12,473 nt of DNA from Ruminococcus sp. UBA3665 (GTDB taxonomy: Bacteria > Bacillota > Clostridia > Oscillospirales > Ruminococcaceae). The DNA is taken from NCBI GenBank assembly GCA_002373165.1, contig DFJS01000057.1, forward strand, positions 1-12,473, given 5' to 3'. The notes beneath the pieces were generated by a model. That model did no database searches and had not been told where the DNA came from. It was given only the letters and a program-made list of their open reading frames with translations. The translations under genes and the position numbers were made by a program. Position 1 is the stretch's first letter, and the number at the start of each line of letters is the position of its first letter. Positions 6,570-12,473 of this stretch are shown here, in pieces.

Positions 6570-7094
6570 ATGCCGAAAAATACGAAACTTGAAAAACTCT
6601 ATCAGATTTACGAAAAGCCTTTCTATCATATTGCCTTTGCCGTGCTGCACCATCCGCAGCAGGCCGAAGATGCTGTTTCGGATGCCTTTTATCAGGTCAT
6701 GACCCATCTGGACAAAATCGGCGATCCTGATTCTCCGGCCACTAAAAGCTATATGATTAAAATCATCAAAAGCACGGCGATTAATCAATACAGAAAAAAT
6801 GTCCGGCAGAATCAGTACTGTACTGAACTTGACGACTCTGTCACACAGATTGCAGATTCCCGGAACGATCTGGAAAACAGAATGAAAAAATCCTCTCTGC
6901 GTGAGATTCTTTCAGAACTGTTTTCGCTGATCAGCGAAACGGATAAACAAATCGTTCTTCTGCATTGTCAGGAGAACAAGCCGTTTAAAGAAATCGCCGT
7001 TCTGCTGGGCATGAAAGAAACTGCCGTCCGCAAACGCTTTGAACGCGCCCGGAAACGCATGACGGCTCATAAGGAGGAGGACTTCTATGTTTAA
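6570..7094 (+). CDS. ECF-type RNA polymerase sigma factor
   Basis: Cytoplasmic sigma-70 family regulator of the extracytoplasmic function group, 174 residues, a normal ECF length. Region 2 spans about 8-75 and shows FYHIAFAVLHHPQQAEDAVSDAF (18-40), the core-binding and -10 recognition helices; the A-E-D-A-V-x-D-A-F pattern is typical. A variable linker follows. Region 4 covers about 108-165, with the helix-turn-helix PFKEIAVLLGMKETAVRKRF (138-157), which reads the -35 element. A near-perfect GGAGGTG lies five bases before the ATG, which fixes the start. The 3' end overlaps the next gene by 8 bp, and the downstream ribosome binding site AAGGAGGAGG is inside this gene. Coupled expression with a membrane partner is the usual arrangement of an ECF sigma and its anti-sigma factor. 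Target genes are unknown. Confidence 0.95.
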   Translation: MPKNTKLEKLYQIYEKPFYHIAFAVLHHPQQAEDAVSDAFYQVMTHLDKIGDPDSPATKSYMIKIIKSTAINQYRKNVRQNQYCTELDDSVTQIADSRNDLENRMKKSSLREILSELFSLISETDKQIVLLHCQENKPFKEIAVLLGMKETAVRKRFERARKRMTAHKEEDFYV

Positions 7095-9117
7095 CATCAA
7101 AAAAAGTGATTGGGATCACATCATCAGCGAGGCCTTTTCTCCGGATGCGCCTGAACCCAAATTTTCGCAGAATTATCAGAAAAGAAAAAGAGAAATTCTC
7201 AGTCAGGCTGAACAGTCAGCAGAAAGGAGTATTATCATGAAAAAATCAGGACTTGGCTTTGCCGCTATCTGTACCGCAAGCATTGCGCTTGCAGGGCTTG
7301 CCGTCTGGGGCGGTGTGAATATTTATCAGGTCGGCAGACAGATTCCGGCACAGAATCAGCAGAATGATTTCAGTCCGGCCGAAGCTGTCGAACTCGCCGA
7401 AACTGAACCCGATACAGAACTTATCACTGAAGCAGAACCCCTCGCTGATGAATACGGCATTTCCGTCGAACAGGACGGCGATATCGTCAAGCTGTCGATT
7501 CCGGTTCAGGAGAACGAAACGCTCTATGAGGTAAAATTCGGCTATGTTCCGGATGGTCTGGAATGCCGCGAAGACGGCCCCTATGCGCTTAAATATCATA
7601 ACTATGAAAACGAAGAGGACGAACACGCTATCACTCCCGGATTCTGCCGTGTTGTTGACCCGTCTGAACCTTATACCGCAGAATATGAGTTTATTTCCGA
7701 AGTCGATAAATTCAAGACAACTGCCGGAAATACGGCCGTTTTCCTGAAACGAGATCAAGGGTATGACATGCTGTTTGTCCAGTTCGAGGGTACACCTTAT
7801 ATTGAAGCATGTTTTATCAAGGGTTTCAGCTATGAGGAAATGCACCAGTTCGCTGATGAAATGTATCTCGAAGAAACTGATAAAGAAGTCGGCAGTCTCT
7901 GGAAAGGCGCACCGGATGATTCCGATAATTTCGATTATGATATTATCTTCCAGTGTGAGGAAGGCTCTGACAGCATGGGCAATTATAAACTTGCATTCGG
8001 CTGGACTCCCGAAGATTTAAGCTATCAGACGAATAACACCGGCGACGGCACATGGAATGAAATCTGCATCCCCGGCGAAAATACAGACGATACTATCAAT
8101 ACCAGACGAAGTGTCGGTTATGTGCTGTACCGTATCGAGGACGTTTCACAGCCATTCTTATGGACAGAACTGGATGTGGACACTGCAACAAACATGGAAA
8201 CCAGTTCCGGAAATGAAGCTGTTATCTGCACTTTTGATGACAGTTCCGCAGTTGATGCAAGAATCTATGTGCATTTCAAAGATACGCCCTATATCGCCGA
8301 ACTCGTCACCAGAAAACTTTCAGAAAAAGAATATCTGAGACTGATTAATTCTCTCTATCTGACAGAATCAGAAGAACAATATTATACAGTTTATCAGGCA
8401 CAGGAAGAAACAACCTATTCCGCACCAAGCGGCTACTGTGACCCGAATCTGATGAATCTGGTTCATGTCGGCGATACTGTCACGATTGATTATACTGTTC
8501 CGTGCGAAGCGGATCATGCTGTTCAGATGACGATCAATTCCGCAGCACTCCAGAAGGATTTCACAGGCATCACGACTGACTGTATCGGTCTGGATGCAGA
8601 TTACAGCCAGTATCTTGACGAAAACGGAAATCTGACCGCCCACAGAAAAGAATATACAACCGACGACCGCGGATTGCAAGCTGAAATCATCCGCGACGAA
8701 GATATTCAGCAGTATATTCTGAAACTGGATGTCACTCTGACAAGAAATGACGAAGATACCGAAAAAGAATGGCTTTGGAACGGTCTTTGCTTCCATGGAG
8801 GAATATTCAGCCTTGAAGAGGATAATTCCATCAGAGAAAGTCTGTACAATATCGGCCACGGCACGGAAATCGTTCATGAACCGAATCTGAACAGCGATGC
8901 ACATTTCGCATTTTATACCGAACACGAGCACGAAAAGAACGGTATCTATAATTTACAGCCTCACGAGTCGGCAGACGTGACATTATATTATGCCGTCGAT
9001 GCCGATCAGATCGGAAATCTGTATCTTACCATTCTGGCCGAGGCCGGCGACACAAGCGATTATATCAATATCGGAAAACCCGTGCTTGACCTCTGCGACC
9101 TGACCGCTCCCGAATAA
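7087..9117 (+). CDS. Putative membrane anti-sigma factor with duplicated DUF4367-like sensor domains
   Basis: Single-pass membrane protein of 676 residues, co-translated with the ECF sigma factor and probably its inhibitor. Residues 1-50 are a short charged cytoplasmic part that would hold the sigma factor; no zinc-binding HxxxCxxC motif is seen. The membrane segment is about 55-78. An acidic linker (about 95-125) follows. Then come two similar domains, 147-263 and 300-427. Each begins with YxxxFGxxPxxL and runs through a GN-AV strand and a TPYI strand to a helix of the form YEE/EKEY...LYLxE, resembling DUF4367. Residues 450-676 form a further beta-rich region I do not recognise. ATG at 7087 has AAGGAGGAGG six bases upstream. 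A second start exists at Met51 (7237). The sensor function is inferred from topology and gene order. The gene is followed by a terminator. Confidence 0.78.
   Translation: MFNIKKSDWDHIISEAFSPDAPEPKFSQNYQKRKREILSQAEQSAERSIIMKKSGLGFAAICTASIALAGLAVWGGVNIYQVGRQIPAQNQQNDFSPAEAVELAETEPDTELITEAEPLADEYGISVEQDGDIVKLSIPVQENETLYEVKFGYVPDGLECREDGPYALKYHNYENEEDEHAITPGFCRVVDPSEPYTAEYEFISEVDKFKTTAGNTAVFLKRDQGYDMLFVQFEGTPYIEACFIKGFSYEEMHQFADEMYLEETDKEVGSLWKGAPDDSDNFDYDIIFQCEEGSDSMGNYKLAFGWTPEDLSYQTNNTGDGTWNEICIPGENTDDTINTRRSVGYVLYRIEDVSQPFLWTELDVDTATNMETSSGNEAVICTFDDSSAVDARIYVHFKDTPYIAELVTRKLSEKEYLRLINSLYLTESEEQYYTVYQAQEETTYSAPSGYCDPNLMNLVHVGDTVTIDYTVPCEADHAVQMTINSAALQKDFTGITTDCIGLDADYSQYLDENGNLTAHRKEYTTDDRGLQAEIIRDEDIQQYILKLDVTLTRNDEDTEKEWLWNGLCFHGGIFSLEEDNSIRESLYNIGHGTEIVHEPNLNSDAHFAFYTEHEHEKNGIYNLQPHESADVTLYYAVDADQIGNLYLTILAEAGDTSDYINIGKPVLDLCDLTAPE
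7221..7239 (+). promoter_or_regulatory. Internal ribosome binding site and start codon within the anti-sigma gene
   Basis: AGAAAGGAG (7221-7229) lies seven bases before an in-frame ATG at 7237, ideal spacing. The product would begin MKKSGLGFAAI, which looks exactly like a signal-peptide or membrane-anchor start, and would lack the 50-residue cytoplasmic segment. The sequence elements are clear; use in the cell is inferred. Confidence 0.5.
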
Positions 9118-9141
9118 AATTAATTTACTATCTGTTGTCTG

Positions 9142-9170
9142 AAATCCCCTGCTCCGGCAGGGGATTTTTT
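9142..9170 (+). terminator. Rho-independent terminator of the sigma/anti-sigma operon
   Basis: AAATCCCCTGC (9142-9152) pairs perfectly with GCAGGGGATTT (9157-9167) around the tetraloop TCCG, followed by more T. It lies 24 bases after the anti-sigma stop. On the minus strand the T-run is only three long, so it works mainly on the plus strand. Confidence 0.93.
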
Positions 9171-9240
9171 AATTTTATCGGAAAAATAGTTTTTAATAAT
9201 ATAGTTCCGGAAAAGTGGAAAAATTTGTATTTTTTATAAA

Positions 9241-9269
9241 TTGACAAAATGTAAAAAAAATGATACAAT
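9241..9269 (+). promoter_or_regulatory. Strong promoter of the GGDEF gene
   Basis: TTGACA at 9241-9246 and TACAAT at 9264-9269 are spaced by 17 bp, and TGA precedes the -10 box (extended -10). The predicted start is near 9276, so the leader is under 30 bases and contains AGGAG (9289-9293). The DNA just upstream is A/T-rich. Confidence 0.85.
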
Positions 9270-9304
9270 GATACTACATATAGTGAACAGGAGCGTGATG
9301 ATTT

Positions 9305-10726
9305 TTGAGTAAACACAGAAGACATGCATTAACCAAAAATTTAATTCTTGCTCTGATGCTTCTGGTAATAGCAAATACGATCATGGGGCTTTCTCTGGCA
9401 CTCCAGTCCAGATATGCAATTCAGACACTGATTCATCAAAGAATGCTGGATATTTCCAACACAGCTGCCGCCATGATCGACGGCGATGCCATGAAGGACC
9501 TCACAAAAGAAGATGCCGGTTCTTATGCTTATGAACAGGCATTGAGTACTCTCAGAGTATTTCAGGAAAATATCGAACTGGAATATATCTACGCCATCAA
9601 CGTGGAAGAAGACGGAACTTTCACATTTTCTGTTGACCCGGCTATCGAAGACCCCGGCGAATTCGGCTCGCCTGTCATCACAACAAAAGCACTCCAGCAG
9701 GCCGCCGCCGGAAAGGCCGCTGTCGATCAGCAGCCCTATGAGGACGAATGGGGCAGATTTTATTCCGCCTACAGTCCCGTTTATGATTCCGAATGGAATG
9801 TGCCCGTTGTAGTAGCTGTCGATTTCAGTGCAGAATGGGTTGAAAACCAGATTTCACAATATGTCCTGACGATTACAATCGTCATTGGCGTTTCGTTATT
9901 TCTGGGTATCTGGCTGGCACTGTTCATTTCATCCAAAAGCAGAAAACGCTTCAGCGAACTTAATTCCAAAATGGCCGATCTGGAAGAAGGCTTCAAAGAA
10001 CTGAATAAAATTATGATGAAAAGCTCTATCCAGAAACTGGAATTAATTTCTGATGACAATCATCGCGAACTGCTCCAGACTATCGCTTCCGGCGAAATTT
10101 ACGGCACGGAAGACGATGAGGACGAAATTTCCGAAATCGGAATGAATCTTCATAGTATGCAAAAACAGCTGAAACGCTATATTTCTTTTTTATATTCGCA
10201 GACCTATAAGGACGAAATGACCGGAGTCAATAATAAATCGGCCTATCAGCTGACGATTAAAAATATGAATCAGGCCATTGCAGAAAAAAGAGCAAATTTT
10301 GCTGTCGGATTTTTCGATATCAACGAACTGAAAGCCATTAATACAAATTACGGCTTTGAAATCGGCGACGAACTTCTTCTGAAAACTGCTGCTCTGCTGA
10401 AAGAAATTTTTATTTCCAAGAACGTCTACAGAATCGCAAGCGATGAATTTATTATTATTATAGAAAATAAAACCAAACTGGATATGAAAGATTATTTCCA
10501 GCGTCTGGACGGAAAAATCAATCAGTATAACGCCGAACATAAAGATTATCCCGATCTTTCTGTTGCCAAAGGCCTGAACGTATTCCAGCCGGAAGAAAGT
10601 CAGGACTACAGACAGGTACTCATCAAGGCAGAAGCCGCCATGCGCGAGGATAAAGCTGAATTCTACAAACAGAAATACGGCCCCGAAGAGGAAGAAATTC
10701 CGGAAGAACCTCCGGTTCAGGAATAG
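9305..10726 (+). CDS. Membrane sensor with degenerate GGDEF domain
   Basis: Predicted membrane signalling protein of 473 residues related to diguanylate cyclases, which make c-di-GMP. The start is TTG: an in-frame TGA at 9299-9301 rules out anything further upstream, and AGGAG lies 11 bases before it. Membrane segments are about 12-35 and 184-207, enclosing an outside domain of about 147 residues that resembles a CACHE-type sensor. A charged helical linker follows, then the GGDEF domain from about 297, with DEMTGVNNKSAY (303-314), FFDINELKAIN (337-346) and GD (354-355). The signature loop reads RIASDEF (376-382), so both glycines are replaced; no RxxD inhibitory site precedes it. Enzyme activity is therefore doubtful, and it may bind GTP or act through partners. 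The C-terminus is acidic and ends at TAG, after which the frame continues. Probably co-transcribed with the small gene downstream. Confidence 0.92.
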   Translation: MSKHRRHALTKNLILALMLLVIANTIMGLSLALQSRYAIQTLIHQRMLDISNTAAAMIDGDAMKDLTKEDAGSYAYEQALSTLRVFQENIELEYIYAINVEEDGTFTFSVDPAIEDPGEFGSPVITTKALQQAAAGKAAVDQQPYEDEWGRFYSAYSPVYDSEWNVPVVVAVDFSAEWVENQISQYVLTITIVIGVSLFLGIWLALFISSKSRKRFSELNSKMADLEEGFKELNKIMMKSSIQKLELISDDNHRELLQTIASGEIYGTEDDEDEISEIGMNLHSMQKQLKRYISFLYSQTYKDEMTGVNNKSAYQLTIKNMNQAIAEKRANFAVGFFDINELKAINTNYGFEIGDELLLKTAALLKEIFISKNVYRIASDEFIIIIENKTKLDMKDYFQRLDGKINQYNAEHKDYPDLSVAKGLNVFQPEESQDYRQVLIKAEAAMREDKAEFYKQKYGPEEEEIPEEPPVQE

Positions 10727-10792
10727 CCTGTTCAGCCTGTCTATGATTTCGATGATGATTATGATGATGATTACGACGACGACGATTTTTAA
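10727..10792 (+). other. In-frame acidic tail after the TAG stop of the GGDEF gene
   Basis: Past TAG (10724-10726) the same frame continues for 21 codons to TAA at 10790-10792. It encodes PVQPVY, echoing PPVQE before the stop, then an Asp/Tyr repeat (DFDDDYDDDYDDDDF). The repeat uses both GAT and GAC and both TAT and TAC, so the protein pattern is kept while third bases vary, which suggests it was or is translated. A change of CAG to TAG would explain the interruption; readthrough is the other option. Confidence 0.6.
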
Positions 10793-10816
10793 TTTCGCTC
10801 TTCCGGAGGATGAACC

Positions 10817-11134
10817 ATGACAACTGAAAAAATAAATGCAGAACAATTTGAATTTCACTGGAAATACGGAGAATTTGAAATCCGAACTTCGCATTCTCCG
10901 CTTGGCAAGCCTGCTGTCGAACTGATTAAATGGGAAGACAATTCTGACCGCTGCCTGACACTTGCTTCTTATTCATGGTCAAAAGACGAGGGCGGCGAAT
11001 GGCGTTTTATCGGCGACAGACCTTTTGTCTATATCAGCAGTATTGAAATTGCAAAAATCTGGAAACAGCTGTGGCTTGCCGGCGAACTGTTCACAGACTG
11101 GTATGAAAAAGAATTTGACAAATCCCCTCTGTAA
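10817..11134 (+). CDS. Small tryptophan-rich hypothetical protein
   Basis: A 105-residue soluble protein that I do not recognise. It has no signal peptide and no membrane segment. It is unusually rich in tryptophan, with W15, W39, W54, W62, W82, W86 and W95, and in charged residues. The first two thirds look like beta strands (FEFHWKYGEFEIRTSH, VELIKWED, EWRFIGDRPFVYI), and the last third like an amphipathic helix (EIAKIWKQLWLAGELFTDWYEKEF), suggesting a compact alpha/beta fold. GGAGG at 10805-10809 sits seven bases before the ATG, so translation is very likely. No terminator or promoter separates it from the GGDEF gene 90 bp upstream, so they probably share a transcript. Its last codons and stop lie inside the left arm and loop of the following terminator. 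Confidence 0.8.
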   Translation: MTTEKINAEQFEFHWKYGEFEIRTSHSPLGKPAVELIKWEDNSDRCLTLASYSWSKDEGGEWRFIGDRPFVYISSIEIAKIWKQLWLAGELFTDWYEKEFDKSPL

Positions 11135-11153
11135 AACCAGAGGGGATTTTTTT
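11120..11153. terminator. Bidirectional rho-independent terminator
   Basis: AAATCCCCTCTG (11120-11131) pairs perfectly with CAGAGGGGATTT (11138-11149) around a six-base loop, followed by a T-run. The stop codon TAA (11132-11134) of the small gene is in the loop. The LRR-dockerin gene ends on the other strand at 11155, so the hairpin probably ends that transcript too, though its T-run on the minus strand is shorter. Confidence 0.92.
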
Positions 11154-11154
11154 A

Positions 11155-12473
11155 TTAATTCAGTTCTGAAACAAGTCCGACAATGTATTTCAGCAAAGTA
11201 AGAGCATCCGTTGCATCCGGTATGCCGTCATGATTGAAATCCACAGTCTCGACCTGTCTTTGGGAAATATCCTGTTTTCCGAGAACTGCTTTATTGACGA
11301 TAATCACATCCAGAATATTTACTTTTCCGCTGCCGTCGATATCTCCGGCATCCAGAGCAGGAGCATCCAGAGCTTCAAACTGATAACCATACTGTTCAGC
11401 ATATGCCTGTGCAGTAGAATTTTCATATCCATAGATAATGCCGCCGAAATACTCTTCTGTCGAGCCGGACTTGGTACCTGTAGAAAACGTTTTCATGGAA
11501 GAAGAATCATTGATTTTACACTCAGGATTCAGGATTGTGACACTCTTCAGATTCAAATTCCAGGTAAAAGCACAGTAATCTATTTTTGCAACGCTTTCAG
11601 GAATTGTAATTTCAGGAAGTCCTGTGAAGCTGAGCATACCGAACGAAATCTCTTTCAGATTGGAAGAAAGCTGTACTGTTTCCAGATCAGGGCAGTTTGT
11701 CAGGCAGCCTTCGCCAAGCTCTGTGACTGTATCTGGAATGATAACTGATGTGAGTCCTGTACTTGCCAGACCGCATCGTCCGATAGAAACAACTCCGTCC
11801 GGGATGGCAATCTGTTTCAGACTGAGGCACTGTTCAAAGGCATTGGCACCGAGGCTTGTAACCTGTCCGGGAATCTGTATCTCTTCCAGCGAAGAACAAG
11901 CCTGAAACATGCCTTCCGGAATCAGTTCCATATTTTCGGGGAGCGAAACATATTGCAGACTCTTGCAGGAATAGAAAATATCCTTTCCGAACTCTGTGAC
12001 AGAAGCCGGAATCTGAATTTCCTTCATAGCCTCGCAGGATGCAAACGCACTGTCTCCGATACTTGTCAGATTTTCGGGAAGCTTTATTTTTTCCATCAGC
12101 TTGCAGGAAGAAAATGCTCCTGCACCGATACTCGTCACAGAATCCGGAATCTGTATTGTCCGGAAAGCCGAACGGAAAAATGCCCTGTCTCCGATTGCCG
12201 TCACGGGCAGATTTTCGATCTCATCCGGAAGAACTACAGTTTCATCCGGCTGAATCTCATTCCATTCTGTTTCGATCTGACGAATCAGATTATTTTTTGC
12301 ATAGCCTGTAATCATAATCTGATTTTCCATAATCTGATATTCAAAATCGCCGAATGTTTTAGTTTCGGCAGCCTGAGCGCAGACGGAAAAATCTGACTGA
12401 TACACAACCGGAACCGTACCTGTCAGCAGAGCAGAAACGAGCAAAAAAGATATAGTAAATCCACTTGACAACG
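11155..12473 (-). CDS. Secreted BspA-like leucine-rich repeat protein with type I dockerin (5' end outside window)
   Basis: Secreted surface protein expected to plug into a cellulosome through its dockerin. At least 438 residues are visible, numbered here from a TTG at 12471-12469. That codon is a weak start with no room to see a ribosome binding site, and the true start probably lies beyond the right edge. A hydrophobic signal-peptide core leads to a likely cleavage near AQAA (about 32-35). Residues about 85-330 are BspA/TpLRR-type leucine-rich repeats of 22-23 residues, with IP/LPE motifs at 108, 131, 154, 177, 200, 223, 245 and 290, and often a Cys before the next repeat. The C-terminal dockerin (376-438) has two calcium loops: DIDGSGKVNILD (377-388) and DFNHDGIPDATD (411-422). 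LRRs suggest protein or glycan binding rather than catalysis. Confidence 0.95.
   Translation of the reverse strand, partial: LSSGFTISFLLVSALLTGTVPVVYQSDFSVCAQAAETKTFGDFEYQIMENQIMITGYAKNNLIRQIETEWNEIQPDETVVLPDEIENLPVTAIGDRAFFRSAFRTIQIPDSVTSIGAGAFSSCKLMEKIKLPENLTSIGDSAFASCEAMKEIQIPASVTEFGKDIFYSCKSLQYVSLPENMELIPEGMFQACSSLEEIQIPGQVTSLGANAFEQCLSLKQIAIPDGVVSIGRCGLASTGLTSVIIPDTVTELGEGCLTNCPDLETVQLSSNLKEISFGMLSFTGLPEITIPESVAKIDYCAFTWNLNLKSVTILNPECKINDSSSMKTFSTGTKSGSTEEYFGGIIYGYENSTAQAYAEQYGYQFEALDAPALDAGDIDGSGKVNILDVIIVNKAVLGKQDISQRQVETVDFNHDGIPDATDALTLLKYIVGLVSELN

Noticed and set aside
6570..9117. SigI/RsgI cellulosome-sensing pair
   Set aside because: The sigma factor has ordinary ECF regions 2 and 4, and the membrane protein's first 50 residues do not show a recognisable RsgI N-terminal domain; only the general design is similar.
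10751..10786. GAT/GAC repeat as a non-coding microsatellite or CRISPR-like repeat
   Set aside because: It is too short and continuous for a CRISPR array, and its third-base variation in frame fits a coding repeat better.
10190..10894. Minus-strand open frame of 234 codons opposite the GGDEF gene
   Set aside because: Its sequence is the low-complexity reverse of the GGDEF coding strand, including an Ile run from the GAT repeat; it has no start signal.

Overview
The window looks like the chromosome of a fibre-degrading, low-to-mid-GC Gram-positive anaerobe, most likely a Ruminococcus-type member of the Clostridia (R. flavefaciens or R. albus-like; species is inference). The clues are a family 48 cellulase, a leucine-rich-repeat protein ending in a type I dockerin, strong AGGAGG-type ribosome binding sites, and near-consensus sigma-A promoters. 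No tRNA, rRNA, insertion sequence, CRISPR array or prophage gene was seen.

Layout. (1) Bases 1-658, minus strand: the start of a secreted GH48 processive cellulase, running off the left edge. It has a textbook promoter (TTGACA, 17 bp, TATAAT) and a leader of about 110 bases with a hairpin near its 5' end. (2) Bases 659-1096: a divergent, AT-rich control region with dyads. (3) Bases 1097-5812, plus strand: a tight four-gene operon with 3-15 bp gaps. It encodes an ABC ATPase, an ABC-2 permease, a GldG-type auxiliary protein and a DUF4340 membrane-anchored protein, and ends in a bidirectional terminator. (4) Bases 5847-6428, minus strand: a DUF4291 protein with its own strong promoter. (5) Bases 6522-9117: two abutting palindromes, an ECF-type sigma factor, and an overlapping large membrane protein that is probably its anti-sigma factor and sensor. 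That protein has a second well-formed internal start. (6) Bases 9241-11134, plus strand: a strong promoter, a TTG-started membrane GGDEF protein with a degenerate ASDEF signature, an in-frame acidic tail cut off by a single TAG, and a small Trp-rich protein. (7) Bases 11155-12473, minus strand: a BspA-like LRR protein with a dockerin, whose N-terminus lies beyond the right edge.

How the genes fit together (inference). Cellulosome-type components lie at both edges: a GH48 enzyme and a dockerin protein. Between them are several membrane and signalling systems: a Gld-like ABC complex, a transmembrane sigma/anti-sigma pair with a large outside domain, and a membrane GGDEF sensor. A link between surface sensing and fibre degradation is plausible, but nothing in the sequence proves that these units regulate one another. 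The observations most worth checking are the TAG-interrupted acidic tail, the dual start of the putative anti-sigma factor, the twin palindromes before the sigma gene, and the control region between the cellulase and the ABC operon.
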